This document shows positions 52,937 to 62,479 of a stretch of 64,000 nucleotides of DNA, in pieces. Position 1 is the stretch's first letter. The number at the start of each line of letters is the position of its first letter. This DNA comes from Desulfurivibrionaceae bacterium (GTDB taxonomy: Bacteria > Desulfobacterota > Desulfobulbia > Desulfobulbales > VMSU01): positions 62,001-126,000 of the forward strand of contig JAQYVV010000001.1 of assembly GCA_030145275.1 (NCBI GenBank). Reading direction: 5' to 3'. The notes under the pieces are model-generated. The model saw only the letters and a program-made list of their open reading frames with translations, was not told where the DNA came from and ran no database searches. Position numbers and translations under genes: made by a program.

Positions 52937-55144
52937 CTAGGCACCATTGCTATTATACATCTCTCTAAATTTAGCCATTTTTCTATTCATTGAGGCGGAA
53001 AGAGTGATGCCATAAAGATCGATGTATTCGGCTGCCATTCTATGGGTGTTGAATATCGGGCAGTTTAAGGCAATATTCATGATGCATTTGTCGATATACT
53101 CGGCGCGTTTATCTTCGTCATAGAAAGCAGTTAATATTTTCGGGAAGATCCGATAAAAAGAGGCTGAATCTTCCTTGTAGGAAAGTGACGCATAGTCTTC
53201 ACTGAGTGAGACTTCGTCAATCTGTGTTTCAATACCGAACTTCCAGCCGGTTTTGCCCTTGTGGTATCCTTCCACCCACCAGCCATCCATGGTACTGATA
53301 TTTGGAATGGCATTTAATGCGGCCTTCATGCCGCTGGTGCCGCTGGCCTCAAGTGGTCTTTTGGGGCTGTTTAACCAGGCATGTACCCCTGCGATCATTG
53401 TTTTTGCAATGGCCATGTCATAGCCCGGGATAAACACAAGTTTTGCCAGCCCTTGGGACTTTTCATACAGTTCTTGCTGGGTGTCGAGAACAAGTTTTAT
53501 GAGAGATTTTCCAGGTTCATCAGAAGGATGCGCTTTGCCGGCAAAGACAAAATTAACCGGGAAGTTATTATTGACTATTATATCGCAGAGCTTATCCATG
53601 TCTTCAAAAATTAAATCGGCTCTTTTATAAGTCGAAAATCTTCTGGCAAAGCCTATTGTGAAGATGTCTGCCGAGAGATTCCTTTCTTTTTCATCTAAAT
53701 GGGAGATGAAATTAGGTGGGTCAATCCAGGTTTCCTGCATTTGATTTCTATGCTGGATCAACATTGTATTTATATAATTGACCAGAATTGTTGTATCAGT
53801 ATGCCAGGCCTGCTCAAGATAGGTGCGGAACTTGTGGTTGCCCAAGAGCTTGGAGGCTTTGGCGAAAACACTCGGATTGTGCCGCCAATTTTTAAATTCA
53901 GAAAAGCTATCGTAAAGTTCAGCTTTTGCTTCGCTGATCCAGGTAAGGTGGTGCACACCATTTGTAATAGCCTTGATTTTTTTTGCGTTTTTAGGGAACT
54001 GTTTTCTTGTCACTGTTTGATGAAGCCGACTTACGCTATTGGCGGCCCGGTTTATTTTCATGGCAAGGCTGGTGAAATTATAACAGTGGGCTGTTTCTTC
54101 GTCAATTGCGAGAAGCTCTAGAATCCTTCGGCAAAATGAGTGGGAAAGATCAGCATAAAGGTTTTTGTCGAACCGGTCATGTCCTGCCTTAACGGGAGTA
54201 TGAATGGTGAAAATGACCTTTTTTGCTGCTGCCTTTGCCGCCGCCATAATATCTTGGTCAGAGGCGAGCATAGGGTAATCATCGCCATGTTGTTCTTTGA
54301 GAAATTCAGCAATAAGATGCAGAACCACCACAACGCCATGCTGTTCATTGAGATGGATTGTTTGGGATGTGATCTTTAAAGCTTGCATGGCCGGAACAAT
54401 TCCGGCCCCAAGCAGTCGTCGTTGGATTACCTTGGCCCGTTCTGATCGACTCTCATAGAGATGTTGGGCGGCATCTCTAATCCAATCAGGGGAGGAGGAA
54501 ATACCGTAATCTAAAAGAATTTCCGGCACAAAAAAATCTAGATCGTTATTGATTTCCATTTTAAGCCAGAGGTTTGCGTAGGCGGTTGTCTTTTTGTCAC
54601 CTCGGTCATAAAATGGGACTTCAATCTGGAGAGGCAGATCCGGATTTTTCGGGTCTTTGAGTAGGTATAAAGAGGCTGTTTCTTCTGGCCGCCAATTTGT
54701 GGCCCAAGCAACTTGGCCGGCCATGGAGTCGACGAGTTGTGAGAAATATCCTTTTCTATATAGAAGCGAGATGCCAACTGCAGGAATTTTACAGTCGGCA
54801 AAACTCTTAAGGGTGTCACCTGCTAAAATCCCAAGTCCACCACCATAATTTGGTATTTTTTCAGGCCCGTTTAAGAACTTTTTTATCTGATATTTGAGAG
54901 TAGCTTTGGTATTGGTGGAAATTTTGTTTTTTATGAGAAATGTTTTTACTGGGTTGTGAACATCTAGGTCGGCGCCAATCTCCATGCTGATGTAAGTAAT
55001 TGAATTTCCATCAGGATCGGTTAGGTTCTTCCATACTTTGTCCAGGGTCTTTTGGCTGACACCGAAAAAGGTTCCAAATTTATTACCTGAGGCAATATTG
55101 GCAACTAGCTTATTACTGTCTATTTCTTGATGAGATATTTCCAT
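52937..55144 (-). CDS. glgP: Alpha-glucan (glycogen/maltodextrin) phosphorylase, short form
   Basis: The 735-residue GT35-family enzyme has GGGLGILAGD in the N-terminal half and the pyridoxal-phosphate region EASGTSGMKAALN...TMDGWWVEG. This short type lacks the N-terminal allosteric segment of animal phosphorylases. It releases glucose-1-phosphate from storage glucan. The TAG stop on the minus strand is directly followed by TTAAGAGTTGAAAGTTGAAAG, another gene whose stop adjoins this repeat. The start is at ATG 55144; a 429-base region separates it from the divergent pal gene. Confidence 0.92.
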   Translation of the reverse strand: MEISHQEIDSNKLVANIASGNKFGTFFGVSQKTLDKVWKNLTDPDGNSITYISMEIGADLDVHNPVKTFLIKNKISTNTKATLKYQIKKFLNGPEKIPNYGGGLGILAGDTLKSFADCKIPAVGISLLYRKGYFSQLVDSMAGQVAWATNWRPEETASLYLLKDPKNPDLPLQIEVPFYDRGDKKTTAYANLWLKMEINNDLDFFVPEILLDYGISSSPDWIRDAAQHLYESRSERAKVIQRRLLGAGIVPAMQALKITSQTIHLNEQHGVVVVLHLIAEFLKEQHGDDYPMLASDQDIMAAAKAAAKKVIFTIHTPVKAGHDRFDKNLYADLSHSFCRRILELLAIDEETAHCYNFTSLAMKINRAANSVSRLHQTVTRKQFPKNAKKIKAITNGVHHLTWISEAKAELYDSFSEFKNWRHNPSVFAKASKLLGNHKFRTYLEQAWHTDTTILVNYINTMLIQHRNQMQETWIDPPNFISHLDEKERNLSADIFTIGFARRFSTYKRADLIFEDMDKLCDIIVNNNFPVNFVFAGKAHPSDEPGKSLIKLVLDTQQELYEKSQGLAKLVFIPGYDMAIAKTMIAGVHAWLNSPKRPLEASGTSGMKAALNAIPNISTMDGWWVEGYHKGKTGWKFGIETQIDEVSLSEDYASLSYKEDSASFYRIFPKILTAFYDEDKRAEYIDKCIMNIALNCPIFNTHRMAAEYIDLYGITLSASMNRKMAKFREMYNSNGA

Positions 55145-55573
55145 ATATTTATGATATTGTTTTTATGTTCATCTAGAAGGGGCCGAGAATAGATAACCTA
55201 CTGCAATGCCTTAGGAAATAGTCGATCATTTCGCTAAGACTACTATTCTCGGGCACTTCCTAGGAAACTTTGATAAGTGGTTTTCCTGTGGTAATATTTC
55301 ACTTAGGAAAAATGTAAAGTCAGTTTATCTTCTAAGATTAAAGGAAAATTAAACTTAATGTCAATTGACAATTTTTTTAATTTGATTAAATCTAGTAGAT
55401 ATAAACTTTTAGCTATTTCTTGCCTGTTTGCGAGAAATATTAATTCTGACTGTAAATGGGGCAAGAGCTAAGAATATTCTCTGTTAAATCAGTTTTATAT
55501 AACAGTGTTTAATTATTTATAGTATAAAGAGAAAATAAAAATGATGAGTAAGAAATAAACTCAGGAGGAAGAA
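55145..55573. promoter_or_regulatory. Divergent promoter region of glgP and pal with an inverted repeat
   Basis: CCGAGAATAG (55183-55192) pairs with CTATTCTCGG (55243-55252) around a TGCCTTAGGAAATAGTC segment that resembles family C ends. The stretch from 55360 is very AT-rich, and TATAGTATAAAG near 55519-55530 is a possible -10 region of pal. No gene is seen. Confidence 0.4.
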
Positions 55574-56152
55574 ATGGTAAAAAAGTATTTTCGTTTTTTT
55601 GCGAGTATGTCGTTAGTTGTATCTGTGTCCCTTTTTGCCGTTGGCTGTAGTCAGAAAACAGTTATGACAGGTGAGGGAACCGGGACAGGTAGTGCTGATT
55701 CTGTGGACCAGGCTGACACAAGTAGGCAACCCCTTGAACCAATAGGAACCGAAGAGTCTCTTGACTCTGAACCGGTTGAAGATCTCGGCAAATTGAATAT
55801 TTTGGAGGGACGTTCTACTGGTCCTATGTTGCCAATATATTTTGACTTTGATCAATCAAATATTCGGGTTGAGCAAAAGGGTAGGGTCGAGAATAATGCC
55901 GCCTTTCTCAAGGATAATTTTCAGAGCAGAATAGTTATAGAAGGTAATTGTGATGAGCGTGGTACTAATGAATATAACATGGCGCTTGGTGAAAGAAGAG
56001 CCATAGGTGCAAAAAAATATCTTGTTAATCTCGGTGTGCCAGCAGGGAGGATCAACACAATCAGCTATGGAGAAGAGAGACCTCTGAACCATGGTCACGA
56101 TGAGTTAGCCTGGTCCCAGAATAGACGCGCTGATTTTGTCGAAATAAGATAA
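55574..56152 (+). CDS. pal: Peptidoglycan-associated lipoprotein (OmpA family)
   Basis: The 192-residue product has a lipoprotein signal with lipobox ending in FAVGC (C25), a low-complexity acidic linker (about 30-85), and a C-terminal OmpA/Pal peptidoglycan-binding domain with YFDFDQSNIR, GNCDERGTNEYN and the arginine in NRRADF. It tethers the outer membrane to peptidoglycan. AGGAGGAAG precedes the ATG. The usual tolB-tolA partners are not adjacent; the following gene encodes the OmpH-type chaperone 91 bases later. Confidence 0.92.
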   Translation: MVKKYFRFFASMSLVVSVSLFAVGCSQKTVMTGEGTGTGSADSVDQADTSRQPLEPIGTEESLDSEPVEDLGKLNILEGRSTGPMLPIYFDFDQSNIRVEQKGRVENNAAFLKDNFQSRIVIEGNCDERGTNEYNMALGERRAIGAKKYLVNLGVPAGRINTISYGEERPLNHGHDELAWSQNRRADFVEIR

Positions 56153-56243
56153 GCATCTATAATTACAGATCTTTTTAAAGCCGAGGTTTGATTTGTTGAA
56201 CGAGTCGAACCACGGTTTTATGCATTATAGCAAAGGAGAAATG

Positions 56244-56780
56244 ATGAAAATCAATACGTTATTAACAGCTGGGCTCGCCATTGTTTTATGCTTTCTTTTG
56301 GCTGGCACCTCTGTCGCCGCCGAAAATTTAAAAATTGGAACCATTGCTATTCAGGACGTGATTGATGGCTCGTTGGCTGGCAAAGATGCAAGAAAAGTTC
56401 TTGAGGCAAAACAGAATGAGCTGCAGCCTAAGTTTCAGGCAGAGCAGGAAAGTCTTAAAGAGCAAGCTAAAGAGATAGAGAAAAAGAGTTCCGTTTGGAG
56501 TGAGGATGTTAAAGGTTCAAAAGAACGCGAATATCAGAAAAACATGCGGGAATACCAGCTTAAAGTTGAGGATGCCCAGTATGAGATGAAACAACTGGAG
56601 AAGAAAGTATTAGATCCTATCTTTAAAGAGCTCCAGTCTGTTATCACTGAAATTGGTAAAAAAAATGGACTGAGTATGATTTTCGAAAAATCTAAAAGTG
56701 GTGGTTTGCTGTATTCTGACGACTCTCTTGATGTAACCTCGGAAGTAATAAAGGCTATTGATGCTAGGTTGTCTAAGTGA
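56244..56780 (+). CDS. OmpH/Skp-family periplasmic chaperone
   Basis: The 178-residue exported protein has a signal peptide (MKINTLLTAGLAIVLCFLLAGTSVAA) and then a lysine/glutamate-rich coiled-coil body (about 50-150), as in Skp, which holds unfolded outer-membrane proteins in the periplasm. ATG 56244 is preferred over 56241 because AAGGAG is too close to the latter; the frame start at 56193 is unlikely. It is followed by a rho-independent terminator. Together with pal it may form an envelope-biogenesis pair. Confidence 0.88.
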   Translation: MKINTLLTAGLAIVLCFLLAGTSVAAENLKIGTIAIQDVIDGSLAGKDARKVLEAKQNELQPKFQAEQESLKEQAKEIEKKSSVWSEDVKGSKEREYQKNMREYQLKVEDAQYEMKQLEKKVLDPIFKELQSVITEIGKKNGLSMIFEKSKSGGLLYSDDSLDVTSEVIKAIDARLSK

Positions 56781-56805
56781 TATAGGGGTTTGACATTTGA
56801 AATTT

Positions 56806-56840
56806 AAAATCCGGGTTGCATTTTAGCGACCCGGATTTTT
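56806..56840 (+). terminator. Rho-independent terminator after ompH-like gene
   Basis: AAAATCCGGGTTGC pairs with GCGACCCGGATTTT (one G-T pair), followed by eight T. Confidence 0.92.
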
Positions 56841-57062
56841 TTTCTTGAAAAATAATCTTGTTTTCTGCCACAGATTTTCATCCGTCTCTTTTTTAGCAAT
56901 TGTCCAGCAATTGTCCTGGCAAAGTCTTGACTCAATTTGAAATTCTGTTTAAGCTTTACCTAATATTTTATTCATATCCTATGACTTTTTCCCTGATTTT
57001 TTTTCATTGTATGTTCACAAAATTAACGAGGCTAAGCTTTAATGTGCCGTCAAAGACTGTAA

Positions 57063-57467
57063 ATGAGAGATTATAAAATACTAGTTGTTGATGATTTTGA
57101 CACAATGATCAGGATCATTAGAAATATTCTAGAGGAGTTGGAATATACTAATGTTGTTACGGCAAGGAATGGAGAGGATGCCTGGCTGGTTCTTAATAAA
57201 GAAAAAATTGACTTTATTATTTCAGACTGGAATATGCCAAAAATGACAGGGCTTGAGTTACTTAAAAAAGTAAAAGAGTGCCCGGAATTTGAGCATATTC
57301 CCTTTCTTATGGTCACGGCCGAGGCAGAAAAAAGGCATATAATGGATGCCGTCAAAGCAAAAGTTAATCAGTACATAATTAAGCCATTTACCACTGACAT
57401 GTTGAAAGAAAAAATTGATCTTGCAATCAGGAATCAAGAAAAAATTATTTCCGAGATAAGTGCGTAG
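57063..57467 (+). CDS. CheY-like single-domain response regulator
   Basis: The 134-residue receiver is close to chemotaxis CheY: acidic pair VVDDFD, phospho-acceptor in SDWNMPKMTG, MVTAEAEK and YIIKPFT. There is no output domain. It is alone here, with no che or flagellar genes in the window, and it has its own AT-rich upstream region after the ompH terminator. It is probably CheY or a paralogue; it could also serve another phosphorelay. It is convergent with the AmpG-like transporter gene. Confidence 0.88.
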   Translation: MRDYKILVVDDFDTMIRIIRNILEELEYTNVVTARNGEDAWLVLNKEKIDFIISDWNMPKMTGLELLKKVKECPEFEHIPFLMVTAEAEKRHIMDAVKAKVNQYIIKPFTTDMLKEKIDLAIRNQEKIISEISA

Positions 57468-57521
57468 GTAAAGTAGTTTACGGCCAAACCCTTTTATATG
57501 TCTGTATTTTGAGAATTACTA

Positions 57522-59036
57522 TTATAGTTTTGCCGGGCTGCCTTCGGGCTTATCGTAGAGCGGTAGCCAGAAAATAAGTAACATCCCCGGGATTGACAAT
57601 AGAAAGCTGATGCCGAAAAAATAGCCGTATCCCACCCAGGAAGTCAAAAAACCACTTATCACCCCAGCATACAGGCCGCTAACACTCATCAGGCCTGTGC
57701 CTATCGCATAATGTGAAGCCTTGAATTCTTTCAGGCAGATTCTCATCAGAAATGTCATCAAAACAGCAGTGCCCAAGCCGCCAGAAAACTGATCAAACCC
57801 GTGAGTTGCAGCCACAGCAAACATTTTCATGCTAGTCAGTGGGATGGGTGTGTCATTTCCGGTGTTGGCAGTTATGTAATAGGAAAGGCTCAAGGCTAGG
57901 GCCATGTATATAAGATTGGTGAAATTTTGCAGAAACAGAAACGGCCAGATCATTTTTTTGAGAGAATATTTACTTATCAGCAAGCCACCAACCATTGCAC
58001 CTACTATTGAGCAAGGCAGGCCGACTCCGGCTGAGATCCATCCGTAATGGGATTTTAGCCCCACATCAACAATAAAGGGTGAGTACATGGCCGAAAGCAT
58101 GAATTCACCAGCCCGAATAAAAATAATAAATGCAAGTATTACACCTATCCTATCCCGGTCCATAAAACTTAGGAAGGATTGGGAATAGAAGGAATCAGGG
58201 TTGTTGGTTATTTTAGCACGGATTTTATTTCTCATCAGCCAGAGAATTATAAGTGCTAGAAAGAGGCCAAGGCCGATTATGGCAGGAAATGAAAGTTTTT
58301 TGAGGAGTGGAAAAGAGACCCGCATGGTTTGAAAAAAATCTGATTGATTAAAGCTGCGAATCAGCACAACAAGAATGGCACCTGAGGCTATGGTGTAGAG
58401 ATTCTTGCGGATAAACAACAGGGAGGGCTTGAAAATGGAGGGCCCTTTGGGGCCGCATTCTCTAAGAGTGGTGAGGTGAAAGAAAAAGAGAGCGGTGAGC
58501 AGGCAAGCCGCCAGGAAAAACCCTGAAAACCAGTTGTATACCGTGCCAACGGTGGCGATGACACCAGTGCCGGTCATCATGGCTATTCGGTAGGCCATAA
58601 CTCGATATCCCACATACTTGGCCTGAGCTTCATTGTCGAGCGCCTCCATGTAATACCCATCTATGGCAATATCATGGGTCGCGGCAATGAAACTTGCGAT
58701 AAAGAAAATTGCAGCGATGAGCCCAAGGGCATGTTGTAAGGGCGCGATAAGAGCGACAGAAAAGAAGAGGAGGCAGAGGATACCCTGGGTTACAAGCATC
58801 CATCTTTTTTTGGTGCCAAAGGTATCAATCAGCGGCCCCCAAAGAAACTTCAGGACCCAGGGCAGTCCAAAAACTGAGGTTATGCCTATGGCCTCAAGGC
58901 TCATCCCCCGGTCTCTGAAAAAAACTGAGGAAAGAGTGCGTATTATAGTATATGGGAAACCTTCAGCAAAGTAGGTTGAGAAAGCCCAAGCATAAGGTTT
59001 ACGGATGAAACTTGAAAATCCTTTACTGACAGTCAA
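57522..59036 (-). CDS. AmpG-like major facilitator transporter
   Basis: The 504-residue membrane protein has about 12 hydrophobic segments and the AmpG/PAT N-terminal signature YFAEGFPYTIIRTLSSVFFRD with LPWVLKFLWGPLID. AmpG proteins import anhydromuropeptides from the periplasm for cell-wall recycling; related members carry acetyl-CoA. The substrate here is not certain. The ATG at 59036 lies six bases after the dxs stop, so it is probably transcribed with xseB-ispA-dxs. Confidence 0.85.
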   Translation of the reverse strand: MTVSKGFSSFIRKPYAWAFSTYFAEGFPYTIIRTLSSVFFRDRGMSLEAIGITSVFGLPWVLKFLWGPLIDTFGTKKRWMLVTQGILCLLFFSVALIAPLQHALGLIAAIFFIASFIAATHDIAIDGYYMEALDNEAQAKYVGYRVMAYRIAMMTGTGVIATVGTVYNWFSGFFLAACLLTALFFFHLTTLRECGPKGPSIFKPSLLFIRKNLYTIASGAILVVLIRSFNQSDFFQTMRVSFPLLKKLSFPAIIGLGLFLALIILWLMRNKIRAKITNNPDSFYSQSFLSFMDRDRIGVILAFIIFIRAGEFMLSAMYSPFIVDVGLKSHYGWISAGVGLPCSIVGAMVGGLLISKYSLKKMIWPFLFLQNFTNLIYMALALSLSYYITANTGNDTPIPLTSMKMFAVAATHGFDQFSGGLGTAVLMTFLMRICLKEFKASHYAIGTGLMSVSGLYAGVISGFLTSWVGYGYFFGISFLLSIPGMLLIFWLPLYDKPEGSPAKL

Positions 59037-59042
59037 TTTAAA

Positions 59043-60932
59043 TTAGCCTTCCAGCAACTCTATTGTTGCTTTGATGATTGCCGGTGTATCAATTTTACAT
59101 AGTTTTCTGAGGGTAGCTTGGTCGCCATGTTCTACAAATTTATCTGGCAGGCCTAGGAGTTTTACCTTGCAGGTATAAAGCCCCTTTTGGGCAAGCAACT
59201 CTAGCACAGAGCTGCCAAATCCTCCACTTTTGACGTTTTCTTCGATTGTCACAATATATTTTGTTTTTACGGCCCACTCCTCGATAAGTTCTGCATCTAG
59301 CGGCTTTACAAAACGAGGGTTCAGGACAGCCGCATTTATCCCAACTTTTTCTAGACCAGCGGCTGCTTCAAGAGCAGGGTAGACTCGGTTGCCTACAGGA
59401 ATAAGCAGTACGTCTGTACCCTCTAAAAGCATCTCCCCTTTGCCTATGGGTAGTTTTGTCAATTCGTTTGAGAGTAGGACTCCTTCTCCAGCGCCTCGCG
59501 GATAACGGACTGCGGCAGGTCCAGGATGTTCGATAGCTGTGTAAATCATGTGTTGTAGTTCGTTCTCATCTTTTGGGGCCATTAAAAGCATGTTTGGGAC
59601 CATTCTAAAATAGGAGAGGTCAAAGACACCATGATGGGTCGGGCCGTCATCGCCAACGACTCCGCCCCTGTCAATGGCGAAGGTTACTGGCAGGTTTGGC
59701 AGACAGACATCGTGAATAATTTGGTCAAAAGAACGCTGTAGAAAGGTAGAATAAACGGCGACAACTGGTCTGAGTCCTTCTGTGGCCATGCCGGCTGCAT
59801 AGGTTACGGCATGTTGTTCAGCAATGCCGACATCAAAGAATCTGTCGGGAAAGCGTTTGGCAAATTTACTTAATCCGGTTCCAGCAGGCATTGCCGCAGT
59901 GATTGCAACCACCCGTTTATCTCTCTGAGCTATATGTTCTATAGTGTCACCAAAAACCTTAGTGTAGGCGGGCGCACCTCCAAGGACTGAGTTGGGGGTG
60001 CCGGTTTCTATGTCGAATGGTCCGAGACCGTGATAGTCGTCAGGGCGTTGTTCTGCCGGCAGGTACCCCTTTCCTTTTTTAGTTATCACATGAACTAGAA
60101 TGGGCTTTTTGCGGCCGAATTCTTTGACATTTTTCAAGGTTTCCAGAAGTGCTTCCAGATCATGTCCAGGAATGGGGCCGACATACTGAAAATTTAAGGC
60201 CTCAAAAAGCATACCGGGAGTGAAAAAACCCTTAAAGCTCACCTCGCTCTTTTTAAGAACCTGGAGAATGTTTTCACCTACATTGGAAAATGATTTTAGA
60301 AAATTCTCCATGTCCTTCTTGATCGTAGCCATGGTTTTTCCGGTAAGCTTGCGGCTCAGGAAGCTTGACATTGCCCCGACATTTGGAGAAATAGACATCT
60401 CATTGTCATTGAGCACAACGATAAGGTCATTCTCGAGGTGGCCTGCCTGGTTTAATGCTTCAAAAGCCATTCCTCCGGTCATTGAGCCGTCACCAATTAC
60501 GGCAATTGACTTTTTCTTTTTTCTCTGTAGCCGCATGGCACTGGCAACGCCTAGGGCTGCGGAAATAGAGGTGCTGCTGTGTCCGGTATCAAAGACGTCA
60601 TAGGGGCTTTCGGATTGTTTTGGAAAACCGCTAAGACCTTTGTATTGGCGAATAGTACCGAATTGCTCCCGCCTGCCGGTAATCAATTTATGGGTGTAAC
60701 ACTGGTGACCGACATCCCAGATAATTTTATCATCGGGTGTGTCGAAAACATAATGAAGAGCCAGGGTCAATTCCACCACACCAAGACAGGGTGCCAGGTG
60801 CCCGCCAACTTCGGAAACGGTTTGAATTATGGTGTCGCGCACTTCTGCGGCAAGTGGTTTAAGTTTTGATTCAGGCAGGTTGCGAAGGTCAGCGGGTGAA
60901 TCAATGGTGTCTAAAATTGGAGTATATGTCAT
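59043..60932 (-). CDS. dxs: 1-deoxy-D-xylulose-5-phosphate synthase
   Basis: This 629-residue thiamine-diphosphate enzyme has [16 protein letters not shown], the cofactor loop [18 protein letters not shown]...NDNEMSI, and the catalytic [17 protein letters not shown]. It makes DXP, the entry to the MEP isoprenoid pathway. The ATG at 60932 starts the conserved N-terminus; a frame extension to 61064 lies within an inverted repeat and is rejected. A 322-base gap with two repeat elements separates it from ispA, which is unusual in an otherwise tight operon. Confidence 0.97.
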   Translation of the reverse strand: MTYTPILDTIDSPADLRNLPESKLKPLAAEVRDTIIQTVSEVGGHLAPCLGVVELTLALHYVFDTPDDKIIWDVGHQCYTHKLITGRREQFGTIRQYKGLSGFPKQSESPYDVFDTGHSSTSISAALGVASAMRLQRKKKKSIAVIGDGSMTGGMAFEALNQAGHLENDLIVVLNDNEMSISPNVGAMSSFLSRKLTGKTMATIKKDMENFLKSFSNVGENILQVLKKSEVSFKGFFTPGMLFEALNFQYVGPIPGHDLEALLETLKNVKEFGRKKPILVHVITKKGKGYLPAEQRPDDYHGLGPFDIETGTPNSVLGGAPAYTKVFGDTIEHIAQRDKRVVAITAAMPAGTGLSKFAKRFPDRFFDVGIAEQHAVTYAAGMATEGLRPVVAVYSTFLQRSFDQIIHDVCLPNLPVTFAIDRGGVVGDDGPTHHGVFDLSYFRMVPNMLLMAPKDENELQHMIYTAIEHPGPAAVRYPRGAGEGVLLSNELTKLPIGKGEMLLEGTDVLLIPVGNRVYPALEAAAGLEKVGINAAVLNPRFVKPLDAELIEEWAVKTKYIVTIEENVKSGGFGSSVLELLAQKGLYTCKVKLLGLPDKFVEHGDQATLRKLCKIDTPAIIKATIELLEG

Positions 60933-60981
60933 CTGATATATTACCTGGGTTTGTGAACCCAATTTATTGAATAGTTTATTT

Positions 60982-61089
60982 GTAAGCGCTCCATGAACAC
61001 CCCGTTGCACGTGATCGATCCCCGTGATATACAGGGGGTATAATCGCGTGGCTCGATCACGCACATCGGGGTGCCCCTGAAACGCTTAC
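60982..61089. repeat. Interrupted inverted repeat between ispA and dxs (108 bp)
   Basis: GTAAGCG (60982-60988) pairs with CGCTTAC (61083-61089). Inside, ACACCCCG pairs with CGGGGTG and CGTGATCGA pairs with TCGATCACG. The ends equal the GTAAGCG half of the dispersed module. It has no coding content. It lies upstream of dxs in its transcribed direction. Confidence 0.6.
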
Positions 61090-61181
61090 GGACACGGGGT
61101 TATGCAATCTTGGGTGTACTTAATTGATCACTAACGTTTATTTAATAGTGTATTCGAACCATATTGTATTTTACCGGCGGT

Positions 61182-61257
61182 CTAGCACCCCACAGGTAAG
61201 CGTTAGACTCCGAGGGGGTACTGAACTGAGTGACAGGAATTTAGCATTAAGGCACTA
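61182..61257. repeat. Family C element, copy 5, at the ispA stop
   Basis: Read on the minus strand it begins TAGTGCCTTA at 61257, whose TAG is the ispA stop codon. It contains the string CACTCAGTTCAGTACCCCC shared with 9568-9583 and the dispersed module (61194-61212). It ends with CCTGTGGGGTGCTAG, which matches the repeat at the integrase end (642-680). Confidence 0.7.
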
Positions 61258-62199
61258 ATTGGTCCTTTCGTAAATGTATGCTGCTAAGTGCCGTAGCGGG
61301 TCGGCCTTTTGGTCAAATTCTTCGAGAGCTTTAATTGCTTGTTCGACTGCTGATTTTGCTTTTTCTCTTGTTTCTGAAACGCCAAAAAAACCTGGGTAGG
61401 TTGCTTTATTTCTATCCGCGTCAGAGCCGACAGCCTTACCTAGTTCCTCTGTTGTTCCTTCAACATTCAAAAGGTCATCGACAATTTGAAAGGCAAGGCC
61501 TATATCCCTGCCATATTCGCTAAGGGCCTTAAATTGATTTTGCGATGCATTCCCTAAAAGAGCACCACACTGAACGGAAGCGGTTATAAGGGCTCCAGTT
61601 TTGTGGCTATGGATAAAGCGTAGGGTCTCAAAAGGGATGTCTTTGTTTTCTGAAGCAATATCTAGGGCCTGTCCTCCCACCATGCCAAGGGGGCCTGCTG
61701 CTTTGGCAACTGTATTGATAAGCCGAATTTGATTTTCTGGTGCTATCGCGCCAACTAAAGAAGGATAACTCAAGAGTTCGAACGCAAAAGTCAAGAGGCT
61801 GTCTCCTGCAAGTATGGCTGCCGCTTCACCGTACACCATGTGATTGGTTGGTTTGCCGCGCCTGAGGTCGTCATTATCCATTGCCGGAAGATCGTCATGG
61901 ATCAGGGAATATGTGTGAATGCACTCTAAGGCACAAGGGATAGGCATAAGGTCCGTCATGTCTTGGCCAAGGGCTTCTGCCACGGCGATGCAGAGGATTG
62001 GTCTAACCCGTTTGCCGCCAGCAGAGAGGCTGTATGTCATTGACTCTATGTGGGACTCCAACTTGTTCTCCTGCTCGGGTATAAATTGTTGCAGGGCCTT
62101 TTCGACCAGTCCACGTTTTGTGTTTAAATATTCTTTTATGGCAGTAGTGTTGTCAGGAGTTGACGAGCCGATTTGGCTTGATTTAGTTTTTTCAGTCAT
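61255..62199 (-). CDS. ispA: Farnesyl/geranyl diphosphate synthase
   Basis: The 314-residue polyprenyl synthase has the first aspartate-rich motif DDLPAMDNDD with the following RRGKPTNH, and the second motif DDLLN followed by GKAVGSDADRNKATYP. It condenses IPP with DMAPP and GPP. The start overlaps the xseB stop (ATGA). The TAG stop at 61257-61255 is the outermost triplet of the adjoining family C element. The gene order xseB-ispA-dxs is widely conserved in bacteria. Confidence 0.96.
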   Translation of the reverse strand: MTEKTKSSQIGSSTPDNTTAIKEYLNTKRGLVEKALQQFIPEQENKLESHIESMTYSLSAGGKRVRPILCIAVAEALGQDMTDLMPIPCALECIHTYSLIHDDLPAMDNDDLRRGKPTNHMVYGEAAAILAGDSLLTFAFELLSYPSLVGAIAPENQIRLINTVAKAAGPLGMVGGQALDIASENKDIPFETLRFIHSHKTGALITASVQCGALLGNASQNQFKALSEYGRDIGLAFQIVDDLLNVEGTTEELGKAVGSDADRNKATYPGFFGVSETREKAKSAVEQAIKALEEFDQKADPLRHLAAYIYERTN

Positions 62200-62419
62200 T
62201 GGTTTGATCGAAGGGTTCGGCAGTCAACTTGCCATCTTTCTGTATCAATATATTCACTTTTTTCTGGGCTTCGTCCAATTTTTGATTGCAATAATCAGCA
62301 AGTTTAATGCCGTCATCAAATTTCTTAATAGAGGCCTCTAAGCTTAGGTCACCGTCTTCAAGTTCACGAGTTATTTGTTCCAGTTGATCTAAGCTAGCTT
62401 CAAAATTTTTCTTTGCCAT
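62192..62419 (-). CDS. xseB: Exodeoxyribonuclease VII small subunit
   Basis: The 75-residue protein has the conserved FEASLDQLEQITRELEDGDLSLE and helical second half (FDDGIKLADYCNQKLDEAQKKV). It assembles with XseA, not seen here, to degrade single-stranded DNA. It is the first gene of xseB-ispA-dxs and overlaps ispA by eight bases. The family A element 62480-62605 lies upstream in its promoter region. Confidence 0.96.
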   Translation of the reverse strand: MAKKNFEASLDQLEQITRELEDGDLSLEASIKKFDDGIKLADYCNQKLDEAQKKVNILIQKDGKLTAEPFDQTND

Positions 62420-62479
62420 ATTATATCTCTTTTGTAACCTCTCTCAGAGAGGGCAAGAAATTACCCTTGCCTCTGAAGC

